Positions 27,187 through 39,479 of a DNA stretch of 64,000 nucleotides are shown piece after piece. Each line of letters starts with the position of its first letter. Positions within the stretch are counted from its first letter, which is position 1. The notes below the pieces were generated by a model. The model was not told the origin of the DNA, ran no database searches, and saw nothing but the letters and a program-made list of their open reading frames with translations. Source of the DNA: Varroa destructor (Eukaryota > Arthropoda > Arachnida > Mesostigmata > Varroidae). The position numbers and the translations under genes were made by a program. The stretch is from contig NW_019211456.1 in the NCBI RefSeq assembly GCF_002443255.2, forward strand, positions 37,021,042 to 37,085,041, given 5' to 3'.

Positions 27187-27188
27187 TT
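27155..27188. repeat. Perfect inverted repeat, 15-bp arms, 4-base loop
   Basis: The arms AATCATGGCTGAGTA and TACTCAGCCATGATT are exact complements separated by AAAC. The right arm is followed by two T, so the stem is not extended. It could form a stable RNA hairpin and is too short for a typical animal pre-miRNA. Confidence 0.92.
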
Positions 27189-27924
27189 TTACGTTTGTAG
27201 CATTTCTCTTGTCACAATGTATCACTTTCAATTTCCTTTACCGCCGTTGTTTACCTATCGCGATTTCCGACTTTTCATCATTAATTCATTTTGTCTATGG
27301 TATCCAGCTCTCGATTGTATGCTGTGTAAGTGTAATTTTTCTCGCACCACCGCTGTGATTATCTTGAATCCATGTGGTTCTTTGTATTTCTGCCTTTCGA
27401 ACGTTGACGCGTTGGCTCCCTTTCACTCGATTGTGGGAAGGACGCCTTGTCCCAATTTAGTTAACCCAAATTGTTCTAGTTGGCATTGTCGTCATATTCA
27501 TGCTGGTTGGAACCTGCCGCAGCGTTCGATCGCCCTGATGTCGCGGTGAAAGACATCAATTAGGTTAAATCGCGACGACGGAGTCGCACAAAATGGTCTC
27601 GACCTATCGACGTTCTATTCTCGCGCGAACTCCTTCGAGGTTTTGTCCAGTTGCTTTGTCACGTACGAGAACTGCGACCTCTGAATTGTTGGCTAGGCGA
27701 TTTCAGTTGGCCTATAGGAACAGCGTCAGGTCCGAGCAGTTCTCAATACAATTTCACTGCCATTATGCCTTCTAGTTATTTTGCTCATTTCAATAAATCT
27801 ATCGATGGACAACGCTGACCGATCGACCGTTGTGGAGCAACCGGCAAGAAATAAGGAGGGAAACTGACCAAGCTAGAGATACGCGGGAATACGATGTTGA
27901 CGATTTTCCGTCATCGAGAGATTC

Positions 27925-27951
27925 TACGCGCGCGCGTGCGTGTACGCGCAC
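27925..27951. repeat. 27-base alternating purine-pyrimidine (CG/TG) tract
   Basis: Every base from 27925 to 27951 alternates pyrimidine and purine, mostly CG and TG steps, the classic Z-DNA-forming pattern. A second GC-only tract, (GC)7, lies at 22671-22684. Confidence 0.9.
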
Positions 27952-30900
27952 TGTTTTATGTGTGGGCGCGTGTGTGTAAGTGCACTTGAGTGAGCATTGA
28001 TGATACAAAATAAATTACTTATTAAATAATGGCTAGGCTTACCCGCAATCGGCGTGTCCGGCTGACAACGTTATTCGAACTATCGGATACAGTTGGAATT
28101 TCGACATGTGTTGAGGTTTATGTTTGAGTGACTAAAAGTATCCTTGTGTTTCCCTTGATTTGTAAGTTATCGCTAGATGCGTCTTTACAACAAGGCTAGT
28201 GTTGCTTGATGACAAGGTCCGTCGGCCATCACGGCCACAAATGAAGCATCGGGTACCTCTTCATCGGAATGTGGTACCCTAAGATAGAGTTATAGAGCAT
28301 TTACTGTGCCGGCTGGTCAAATTCAGATAAGTTGGTTAATGTTGTCCAATCATCGTCACCAATCGCAGCAGCACTCTAACAGCATTTTGGCGTCCGTCGT
28401 GTCACTGTTACGGTTTGGGCCATCTTTAAACTTGGGCGTTTGTATCGCGCTTCACTGAGCCAAGATAATTGGGACTAACGTTCATGGGCAGCTGCTTCGC
28501 CCGATTAGCCGGACCAAACGCTCAACAACGGACTTTGCTCAGGACCAAAGTCAGGATATAGTCGATAAAAGTTTTTCAAGCTCATATATCAGCTACAGTA
28601 AGAGCGGGCAGTGCTCCAAACTGTTTATGACTGAAATGTAAAAGTGGCTCCATTAAATAAGGGCTAAATATATACATAAGAAAGAGGAAAGACATTTGAA
28701 AGACTACATACTTTGTTATTACATAAAACGATTAATATTAGTTATTTCACAATCATCTTCTATTTTATCTTGTTTAGGGTCTGTCTACGTGAAGTAGATC
28801 TTCATACATCGATGTCCATGATCGAAGACATTCTGCCACATAAATGATATCGATCACAGGACGCCAGAGGCGTCATTCAGTAATACTAATTGCATTTCCT
28901 ACTAAATGAGTTCTGCTAAATTCTACCGACAGGCAAAACACCGAACATTTCGTTTGGTTACTCGCCTTATATATCACAACAATATTGACTGAAGTTAATC
29001 TTTCTGACCGTCAACTTGAATTGTTATCATCAGCTTCGATTCAGAGCCATCACCGATAACAGTGTATCTGTATGTATTACTTGTGCTTCACAGGTACAAT
29101 ATATTGGTTTTTTGACTCAAACACGCAGACACTGCAATTAATGACTTCGTGTACAATTCTATTGCAGGATCAAGGAGATAACCTCTGTGTCTCATCCTGT
29201 CATTTATAATTATCGGTAGACGTGTCACACAAGCCCTCGTTGACACAGTGAGTTCTTGTCTTCATTACGAAGCACTTGTGGTGGACTCGCAGTCGGTCGG
29301 ATATGCATCCTCGGAGCATTTGCGCTTGACAATAATACAAACAGTATATTTAAATCTAGCCACGAACTAGCAAAAATAGACTAGGCCAACCGCTCTTGTT
29401 CCCCCTAGGTCCCTTCGACTTTTTATCTTTGTAAATATATTAGCTTAGACATGGCTTTTGGATGGGAACGTGTAATAGGACGTGGCTAACACAGAGCGCT
29501 GCAGATTGACGTCGTCCCAAAACGGTCTTATGGCCTTACGGAAGTGTGTGATAAGGTGGGCTGTATACCCTCATGGTAATTCAAATTTTTCTAGCAACTG
29601 TTAAGTAATCGTTAAATGAAGCCGGTCTATTATAGTGCATAACATGCCATATTTGTTAAATACGAACATTTTTTATTCTGCAGATATGTCGGCTAAAAGT
29701 TGGCAGTGGTAGCAGGATTGGGTTGTGAATTAGTTCATGCAAATAGTTGCAACAATGGTCAAAGGGGCAAAGTAAGCTCAGCCTATAGTAGTGCACACGA
29801 AACGCAGATGTACAATTCTTTCACACTGCGACGTGTACTTACAGAAGCATTTCCGCTGCCAACTTCTACACGGCAGTAAGAGCAATAGGTAGAAGAAAAG
29901 TACAAGAGTGAAATAAAATAGCTGAACTCAGGTCATTCCAGGACACAGATAACGAAGGATTTCTGCTGCGGTCGTCATGTTCATACTGTTGAAAGTAGCG
30001 TTCTTCCTATGGGAACCCTGATGGATACGCACGCAGCTACCTGTAGCATCGTTAGTAATGCACACCGTAAAATGGTAGTTAAAAAAGCTCAAAACCAACT
30101 GGAGGGTATTCGGCCCCGAACACTACTTCGATAAGGGTAGTAGTAACTGGGTTGATTGTATGGAAGTGAAACAATTGATAAAAAGCTGTAGCTTCTAGAA
30201 ATTAGATAAGGTTTTGGATATTCGATATTATTTCAATAAGATGCACACATTAATTATCTATTCATTCTCCTTATTCAAACTAGTTGTGCCTACCAGGGCC
30301 ATGTATCTGAGTCAGGCAGGCCAATACGGAAAGATCCTATTACCGTGCTGTGTGAACGATTGTCAACGCTGAAAGCTGAAAAACTGAGTCATCCTTATAT
30401 GAAGTGCCCAAAATATAATTAGAGTTATTATTTTGACAGCAGATCCCAGTGAGACGTGTGCGTCCATTGTTAGCAAGATAGTTTTCAACTGGTCGCCGCA
30501 TGTTATATCGTAATTTGAATATCGGATGCGCCATTACCGTAACGTATGCACCCGAATCAACAGTGAATCGAAGAGTGACGCGAAGGGAAGCGGTCTACTT
30601 TTCCATATGAAGCGAGATGGCTAAATTGGCAAGGCCAAATGGCGGCCTGAAAGAAAACCAGAGAAAAAAACAGAAGCATCGTATCGCAGCTTGACAGAAT
30701 ATAAGTGCATTGTATTACCGCACAATTATTGCATATCGTTTACTGTTAGAACGAAGTGGCACACTGCTATGACCTGATACCTTTGGTTCAGAAAACTGAA
30801 CAAAAAAAGGTACCATATGTCATCGTTTTAATAAAGGATGTAAGTAAAATAGTGTCGCACGAATTTCGAGTGTGACAATTTATTGGATTTGACGGGTGTT

Positions 30901-31528
30901 CAACGCCGGAAACGTTTGTTCGCTAGAAAACAATGTGAATGTATAGTACAACCTAGTTATGGATAGCGTAGTATCGTACAAGCCAAATAGTTACAGCATA
31001 TGGAAGTGGGTATTTTGTTCTTTAAGGTTTCAGCATTACAGGAAGCAAGCTACAGTTGGATCATTCTAAACGTAATTATTAGAGTTGAGATTAAAATTCA
31101 GGGAGCCTTGCCAACTTTATGGCAGTATTATCTTATCGGCCATCCCTGAACCTAGTAGGAATCGAAGTGCTCAGGAGAACGCTCAACGTTGCAGCCCTGG
31201 CGTTATATTGGCCTGGTAGATTACGTCAGTACCACATTTTTTGTGCCATCTTAACAAAATACATTCCCCACGTTCAATTTGATCAATGGAAAATGACCGC
31301 GTCGTTACAGTCCTTCCCTTCAGTTTACTAGTTCTGCTATCACGCGTTTAGACGTTATTTTGGCGTACGTCGGCCCGTCGTCTGCTTTTGCCGCACGGGT
31401 TAAATGATTTCGCGTATGTGCCTCGATAGTGTCCAGTAGTTCTGTTCGCTTCTACGACACGCAGCGAATTATCTCATCATAAATCACATCATACCAAATC
31501 GGAAATATGATTACTAATACTCATAGAG

Positions 31529-31558
31529 CAACAGCAACAACAACAACAACAACAACAA
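31529..31558. repeat. (CAA)n triplet repeat
   Basis: About ten CAA units with one CAG interruption, in otherwise unannotated DNA. Confidence 0.93.
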
Positions 31559-32203
31559 GCGGTAAACCGAGGTCTATCGTTCGTTAGCGTCGACATCGCA
31601 TCGATCTGGTATTAGACAAGGGCTGAGGACTGTTTCAACTTTAGGCACTATCTGAAGCCGTTATTGCAACACTATCGTACTCGTTCCACAGCTGTGCATG
31701 TGTTCGCGGCCAAGCACGCTCTGCACTTTTCGATTTTTGTTGCAGCCGCCGTCCTGCTCCTGCTTCTAATGGAGGCACGGACGACCCCGTGTAAACTTGG
31801 AACAGCCGCCTGCTAACCGCCGGGACGCAATGGCACTCTTGGGGAGTCATCATTAGGCTGATGCTGGTGGCCGATCGAGCACGATTGCGTCAGAACGAGC
31901 ATCGAGCGCCGCAGGAGCGCCTACCCGCCACCGCCGGCTTTGGCCGGAGCTCGAACCATCAACAGCGGCAAAGACTATCACCAGCCAGAAAGCCAGCGGA
32001 CGCACGAAGCGAGCCACCAATATGTAATATAATAAGGTGGACTGCTTTCCGTTCATGTGGTCTCATAGCGTTGTCCTAGCGAGACCTATGAAACATGTGC
32101 AATATGACATCGTCTGTATGGAGGGAATACGAACGGCCAAAAGCAGCGGCGTCAGTAGCAGCGCTGGGCTGACGTACTGCATCGTTGCTGTTTTGGAAGT
32201 CAG

Positions 32204-32300
32204 CCGGCGGCGGCGGCGGTGGCGGCGGCAGCCGACAACGCTCATGACGCCAATGATGATAAGAATGACGATGATGACAATGATGCTAGTGATGGCGGTC
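32204..32300. repeat. (CGG)n then (GAT)n triplet tract
   Basis: Nine CGG units (32204-32229) are followed by interrupted ATG/GAT triplets up to about 32300. Long CGG runs are unstable and G-quadruplex-prone. Confidence 0.9.
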
Positions 32301-33725
32301 GGTAGTGTCGTTATTATGATTTTATTCAATTATTAATCATAAAATGATCCGTTTATGTTCCAGTGTCGCGGCATTCTTCTGTTAAATATCTGCGATATGC
32401 GAGAAATAATTATGGTAGCGTATCGTTATGGGCGATCTTGGCGCCTCGAGCCTGTGCGCTGGGTTTCTATATTTGAATGTGTTTGTTTGTCTGGCTGTAA
32501 GCGTTGTTACTATAGCGAATAGCTAAATAGTTCAGTCAGACGCCGCTTGCTATCCGTATCTCCGTCTTATGTAAAATTTTTGTCCGCACGCCTACCGCAG
32601 CGTCTACTGGATGCAATGCATCGTAGGTAGCTAATCGTACCGGCCAGTGATGGTGACTATGTCTAGCAGTGGAAAAAAACAAATGACGCATTATGTCTAT
32701 TTGCTCGATCGTAATATTGGAACTAAATTTCTAACATATTTTTTATTTTCATTGCGGATCGCGTTTCTCTACTATCGTTTCTGTTATAATAGTTGCATAA
32801 AGGTGTCATGAATGCGTTCTGTAGCCCCACTGTCGCAATGTACAAGCTCAATAGCCTGCCTTTAATCGCGGATACTTCATCGTCTGAGATCAACTGTCGA
32901 GATGTTAAACGTGGACGCAGTACCATAAAATCTAGAAAAAAATGATACAGAATAATCGTCAAAGCTCTTTATGATAATGCTGTGCCATAAACGGACCAGA
33001 TGCGTCATATACCAATATCATCTATAGAGGAAAGAAAGATGTACAACAGTGAGCGACTCGAAGGTAACGACCGTGTCGACGCGCCATCTAGATAGTACCT
33101 TCGACCTTATAGAGTATCTAAAATGGTCGATCGTTTGCTAAAATTGGGAATTTTAAAACACACCTGAGGTGATTTTTTGAGGCTCGTGAAAATAGAGACA
33201 GTCGTCCTATTCTAAGTCGTCATGGGACGAAGGCTAAGTGCGACAAACGTGTAGGTCATATAGCTAGATAAGGTATTATTATATGGATTAGACCGATTCA
33301 GCTTTTTCGAGCATAACCTTCCACTACGTGTGAATTATGTTAATTTATAGCATACGTAGTTGTTGTTTAGCAGTTGTAACAATCTTCTGGCAACTGATTT
33401 CTTCCTCCTTAGAACGTTGTCAAGCGCTCGTCCGTCGCTCCGTCCGCATGTCAATTATGCACCCACCGTCAGCCAAATCACCGTTGAAGTGTGAAGACGG
33501 CCGAAAAAGGAAAACCTCTCAATATCTGAATGAACGAATAACATCAGAAACGTTCACCATTCTATTGGTCGCCACTGTTGGCTCTTCACAGCGCCGCACG
33601 GTATCCCCTAGAGTCAAACTGACAGAGTTAGCGCCAAAAGCAACGTCAACCAACGGCAACTGCCCTAACCGCAACGACACAGTACCAAATCATGCAGCCG
33701 GTCAGGAAGCGCTAGACGTTTCCAC

Positions 33726-33800
33726 AGGCATCACCACCACCACAGTCATCGTAAGCACCACCATCATGCTCACTACAATCATCATCGTCACCATTACTTA
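33726..33800. repeat. (CAC/CAT)n imperfect triplet tract
   Basis: Interrupted CAC, CAT and ATC triplets. They form the Thr/Ile-rich end of a + frame spanning 33337-33801, which has no supporting splice sites that I trust. Confidence 0.85.
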
Positions 33801-36243
33801 GTCGTCTCTCAAATTTGAAACGCGCGCCTGCTCTCTCCGGAAATGGGTGGCGCTTCAGTCAGACGCGGCGCGCGCCCGCAGACCGCCGCGCCGAGGTACC
33901 AACGCCGGTATTACGACAACCAACAAAGGACAGCGGCAAAGGAAGCTACAAAGACAGTAACTGGCGCCCAGAGCAATAAAGGATAGTGGCAACCATAGAA
34001 CAGATGGAAACTCAGCAGCAACGTCGATGTGTCCCATGTTGGCACCCCACAAGCTTCGCCTTAACACGGTACCGCCATTGCCACAACTTACTGAATGTTC
34101 CCTATTCTTCTTCCCTCCTTGAAACGCTTACGACGATGACAGTGATATAATGGTGTGATTGCTTTCGTTGACGACTTTGCTCCGCGACAAATATTGGGCC
34201 TGGACAAGTGGTAGGAAATCCAAGCGATTGGTTAGCGAGCGGTTAGTTAATGAGCGCTAGCCGGAGCGTTAACTTACTGAAGGAAATTGATAAAAAAAAA
34301 AAATACAAGTAGACACGAAATTTTATTTGTTCTGTAGGATAGACTTGTAGTTACTTGGGCGCATTAAAGCAGCGTCAACTGGGTAATTTTCAGTAAGAAA
34401 AGTGGCAGCTTAAAAGGAAATCTACTTGAGTTGAAAGCCGCTCTAAAACATATTTGATATGGATGGCATAGACCTAACATTGAAAAGGATATTTCAACGT
34501 CGTGGTATCATTACTATACGATATTCTCACAAGCTGGAGTCTGACATTAGCAATATGGTGGCTCCTTTTATTAAAAAATCAGGTTCGTGTACATTTGTAA
34601 AAATGAAAAAAACGCTAGAAAACACCGTTTTAAGCTCGGGTTGTTCCAGAACGGACGAGCAGTAACGATTAGCTTTAGGATGCGCGCAGGTGACCCAGAA
34701 CGACCGAAGATGTTTCAAATATTAGCGGCACTTGCAAAAAAAACCTGAGAATATCTGACCTTAGCATTGTTTCATCTATGCCATATAATGATGAACATCC
34801 TCTTCGACGTCAACTATTTTAAGGTTTACACTACTCGAACTTTCGTTAAGCATTTCGCTAGAATTCGCCTTACGGTTACACAACTAGAAAGAGATGCTTA
34901 TATAAAATCTATGTCCGGAAATATGGAACTGTACTCCTATTGCAATTCACGGGCTCAAAGGTCTCTGAGCATAGAATAATTAAAATAGCATATACACAAA
35001 CTCAACAATTCAATCAACATCCTGTGATGTTTCTCATTTTTCTCCGAGTTGTGTTTCAAGATAATTTTGCAATAAACGGCATCTGATAGGCGATGGCGAG
35101 TGCTCTTCCTCGAATGGAAAGGTTCCATCTATTTGATTCAGTTCTATATATATGATCTCTAAAAGAGCGACAAAATATTGACTTTTTGCCTATCCACCAT
35201 CGTAATATGATGTGTGTAACCTTAGCTACTCCAATCAGGGCTATGGTCGGGCTTGTATTGTGTGTCTAACACGAAATAGGCTACGGCCTTCGAGGTCGTT
35301 AGACTTTTTTTTTTTTTTTCTATTAGAAGCGGCATGCGACCAGTAAAAATGAGATGGTACAGTGTAGCTGCGTAGCGTACCAGCAGCGTCAGCTTTATTC
35401 ACTCAGAGCTCACTATATATATATATAGCGCCTTGTTGGAAATGGTGTATCTCTTGGCGCATCACTTCGGTCCGAGTCGAAAGCGAAGTAATATCGCATT
35501 ACTGTGTAGTAAAAAGCAGTGCAACGTGTTTTCACGCAAATGTCTCTAGCCAATGTTCAGCTTTTAACTATATTCAGTTTTTCGGCACGCCACTGGCAGA
35601 ACAGAGGCAACCGTACGATATTTTTTTTTTTTTTTTGCTAAAATCCGATTTAAGGGCATATCGAGTAGTTACATTTGTGTTATTAGCGCGAGAGGTCTAA
35701 CGGGTAGGCTTTAAACTTTGCACGAGACACAGTAATACACGCTGTGTCTAATATAGCTCGATAATACTGACTGATAGTCTGTCCACCCTAGCCGAAACTG
35801 CACAAGCAAGCAAGCAATCACCTCCAGGAGCAGGAGAAGGAAAATCCGCTGTGGTGCTCTTGTCTATCTTGTGGCTTCGGGTGTCATCCCATGTTGGCTA
35901 ACTCAGGTGGCCGGTCGGCGATGGTCTTCTAAGCGTCCGTCCGATCGGTAAGTCTCGCAGACGCCCGAGTGCGTTCCGATACTCACCTACAGACTAACGA
36001 CCATCTTTTGCTCGTCCTGTCACCTAGTCTCTATGCCAGTGTCATCGTTCTATAGCTGCCACTTCTGCAGTCGATGTGACGACCTATAACCATGTGGTGC
36101 AACCTAAACCTAACATTATCATCAAGCCAGGTCTATGTAAAAACCAAAGTCTAACCGGTTACAGCCGTGAGACGCTTTGCTGCTAACAACAGCAATAACA
36201 GCGCACGGACAGGCGGGTACAAACGAGGTTTTTTTACACATAC

Positions 36244-36252
36244 AAACACACG

Positions 36253-36313
<61 letters not shown>

Positions 36314-36350
36314 GCACGCACGCAGACACAGAAAGAAAGATAGATAGACA
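36244..36350. repeat. Compound (CA)n-(CACG)n-(GAAA)n-(GATA)n microsatellite
   Basis: About 28 AC units (36254-36309) run into four ACGC units and then short GAAA and GATA repeats. Reading frames here encode only VCVC runs and are artefacts. It is a likely polymorphic, Z-DNA-prone marker. Confidence 0.97.
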
Positions 36351-36440
36351 CACATTTGCTGGCATAGAACACACATTGTCACTCAATGGTGTGTCCTGAG
36401 ATCGTACGCATCGACTGTGTGAATGTTTTTATGAATATTC

Positions 36441-36904
36441 ATGTCTGAGCCATCTCAGCGGCCACCATTGCTGCTACTGTTGCCAGCCACAATGCACCAA
36501 TTGACACTTCGAAGAATGGATAAACGATACAGGACACAGGGACGAAACGAGGAAGACAGAAAAAAGCAACAGTACTGTCACTGCTGTGCTGTACGCGACG
36601 GAACGAGGGGAACGCGACGAAGAAAGAATATAAAAGACGGAGCTAGGCGAAGAGCTACTGAGGAGAATGAAGAAGAAGACGACGACGAAGAAGCAAATGA
36701 AAAAGACGAGCGGGAGCCTGGCGAAGTGAATGAAAGCGAACGAAAAAGACCGAAGAGTTCCTCAATAGACCACAGCGACAACGACGACGGTTCCGATCAC
36801 GAAGGCAGTCAGATAACATTGCAAACAACAACAGCGTCAACAGCTGACATCTCAGTGGCAGAGTGTTCTTACAGGTCGAACACTCACACGTCCATGAAGT
36901 TCAG
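36441..36904 (+). CDS. Candidate highly charged first exon
   Basis: From ATG at 36441 the frame stays open for about 155 codons and runs into the consensus donor CAG|GTGAGA at 36905. The middle is strongly charged, with an acidic run (EENEEEDDDEEANEKDE) followed by KRPKSSS, like nuclear low-complexity proteins. The sequence is purine-rich (GAA and GAC repeats), which by itself gives acidic translations, so the ORF may be a repeat artefact inside a UTR. It lies just downstream of a long CA microsatellite. I have no family assignment. Confidence 0.25.
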
Positions 36905-36909
36905 GTGAG

Positions 36910-39470
36910 AAGAAGCTACTGTTGCGCGCTGTTGGCTTCAACGCGCGCTCCGACGATGGTTTAGCGGCATTCTGCATTGCTTGTCTCATAAAAATCCTGG
37001 GGCGGGTGCCTGTTCCAATAGACGACAACGATAACAGAACTGACCGAAGCATCGCCAATTCCCCGAACGATGAAACGAGAGTTTATACGTGTGGCAGAAC
37101 TGTGGTGTTGGTCGCGATTCATTTCCATTACTTGCTATATCATTTGTATAGTAAGAAATGAAGACGCCGTTGTGCGACTGTTTAGGCCCTATTGGGCTGA
37201 CCGGTCGGACTCTTTGTCAAGCTGTCTCCAGCCACAAAAAGTGTAGTCCAGCTTGCGTTGGATCCAGCCTTTTAGCAGCAATTGAATTGCGTATGGAGAG
37301 TGAGCGCTTCGTCTAAATACACTCCGTAAACAGAGCAACACCGTCTGCGTGTTGCTACGGAGTACGCTCGCTCAGTGAACTGGTAGCGAGGAAAGGGCTT
37401 TAACCCAGTTCAACATTGATCAGTGACAAAGTATAGTGACAAGATTGGAGAAACGAGAGAATACATACAGACAAGTTTCACGCATCAGTGGCTTAAAGAT
37501 TGTGGGCTTTTTAGAAAAAGAGATTCACTCCATGTCTAGCTCACCAAGAGGGCCGAGACAAGGAAGATAGTTGTAAGGCCTAGCCTCGAATAGGTTACAC
37601 CCAGTCTACTGTATCAAAGTCGGCCACATGATGCAGTCATCTTGAATGTCTGCCATGAAATATTTTTTTTGGAAGGTTTTTGCCCCACTTGACAAAGCTG
37701 AACAAAAAGGACCGGAACGTATAGGTTCGATTGCGGTTATGATTGCACAAGGAACTAGAAAATAATGCCGTAGTACGAGCGCTTCACTGCGTGGTCAGGC
37801 TGACACGAGGTTTTTGTCTGCACGAACGATGATAGTAATAACTTTCTAAGTAATAATTAGAAATACTAGATGTACATCTGAGAAATTATCTAGCTAAACG
37901 ATATAGATCGACGTGACGTTTGTTAGTACGGTGGTAAACACAGCGTACTATAAACTGCATATATACACACACGCACATATTATATAATAAATTTCTTTAC
38001 TCGGCCAATTATTAAGTCAATAGAGTAAATGCTTGAAATTATTCTATGCGCTCAATTTAATAGCAAGCAGTTTATCGTTAATTGGCATTTTTCATCTAGG
38101 CGTACATTAGGAACTTGGGTTTAATGCAGACCCAGTAACTACTCCAGTAACCAAATAATTTACCCATGCAGAGATTTGGCTTTCTTAGATATCTGACCCC
38201 CCACTGTTTCGAGTTCCTCTTTAATTGTACAGGAAGCACCGCTGACCAGCCGATGTGTCTCCACGATTTCGGTGGCTGTGCTTGTGTGTGCAGGTTGTCT
38301 CTGTACCCTATCGCCTTAACAATGCTTCTTCGCTTCGAAACAATGTTCTCCCCCTTTACACCGTATCGCGTTATTGTTTTCTTTATCTTTGTTTCTTGGC
38401 CGTCGTATTTTTACTGTCTATTATCTCCATCGGCACCGACTTTGTATTTGCGCTGTGGCGTGTTGCTATATCCCGATCCTGTTCGGCTCTCCCATTTAGG
38501 CGGAGATTCTAATTGCCAATTTGGACGGGATTCCCTCCTTGGCCACTCAGGCAGACAGACAGATCGGCGGGCGTCCTGCGCTATGCTATTTGTTGCGCAG
38601 CGGCCGAGTAGTCGAGCCGACCGCGATAAAACCCAGCGGCAGCCGTCGAGGCAGGCTAACAATCGAGGTGAATCCATCAAGTGTTTTGTACCGTCATTGC
38701 CTCGTGCAGATCTTCTACCTGACTTTTTTGCTTTCTCTCTCGCTTTTTGCTTCTTGGCGCGATGGTGTCCATTCAAGCAGTGGAGGTCTCCTAGCTAGGA
38801 CGATCGTCGCTGTGGCCGTAGCCGGGACCAACACGACACAACGCCAACGCCGCCATCAGAAGCCAACTGTGGAAGCTCTTTCGGTTGGCGGCGGACAGCA
38901 TAATCAACAGCTGCAATAACAGACGTAGCAGCAGACAAGGGGATGTCTAACGAAATGCAAATAAGTTCGACTGCAGCATCCCACGACACGAGCGGCACCA
39001 AACCGACGCTGGAGGTACTGCCAAGGCGGAATAGTTAAACAGACCGACTCGCATGAACCAGTGGCAGTAATAGCGGTGGCTAAGAAAAACTGTCCTCTCA
39101 GCAGGCCCTTACGTCCAGCACAGGAGCTCAGAGTGAACACATGTCGAGAAGCGAGGTAACTGCGTGCTAAAACTGCCTCTACGTACTGTGTGCACGTAAC
39201 TATAACAGAGCACATAAAAGATGAAGGACCGTGCGTCAGCCAACGCCGCAACGAAAGTGGACGTAGCGTGATCTATAGATTTCTGCTAGCGTCGGGACGT
39301 CCAATACCGGACATAAGGCCCAAAACAATAACAGCGACGCCGACGGGGAAAAGGCGAATGAAGGAAAAACGTTGGAAATTAGTAACCAGTGAGAACTAGT
39401 TACGGGTAACATCAGTGGGTGTTGATATGCGTTATAATGAGTTTCAGAGCTAACTACAGTATGGTGCACA
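36910..39470. other. GC-rich block with overlapping spurious frames
   Basis: Frames are open on both strands (for example + 38166-38798 and - 38411-38776) without splice support or recognisable domains. CpG, CAG and ACA triplets recur, as in the 9-11 kb and 22-23 kb blocks. It is probably UTR or regulatory DNA. Confidence 0.4.
37298..37373. repeat. Imperfect long hairpin
   Basis: The core stem pairs ACTCCGT and AGCAACAC (37321-37341, with a six-base bulge) with GTGTTGCTACGGAGT (37349-37363). An outer nine-base stem pairs 37298-37306 with 37365-37373 through one G-T pair, but with an asymmetric 14-base internal loop. Total length is about 76 bases, the size of a small structured RNA, but the bulges argue against a canonical miRNA precursor. 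Confidence 0.7.
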
Positions 39471-39479
39471 GATAAGTTC

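Larger units (their letters stand above)
23110..36200. other. Long gene-poor region
   Basis: This is the longest stretch without a supportable gene. It holds simple repeats (31529, 32204, 33726), the hairpins at 23437 and 27155, the Z-DNA-like tract at 27925 and poly-T runs near 35306 and 35621. From about 28000 to 31000 only one frame of 60 or more codons was seen. GC-rich patches at 31.8-32.3 kb and 33.4-34.1 kb resemble regulatory or UTR DNA. It could be intron or intergenic. Confidence 0.55.

Noticed and set aside
33337..33801. 154-codon + strand frame
   Set aside because: It ends in a Thr/Ile tract made by CAC/CAT repeats. No trusted acceptor or donor was found.
35948..35953. GTAAGT donor after an open + frame of about 60 codons
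   Set aside because: The frame has no ATG or clear acceptor, and its Arg/Ser-rich composition looks UTR-like.
36122..36382. Minus-strand VCVC-repeat frames
   Set aside because: Direct translation of the (CA)n microsatellite.
38166..38798. 210-codon + strand frame
   Set aside because: It overlaps open frames on both strands. The composition is compatible with GC/T-rich UTR, and it has no recognisable domain or splice site.
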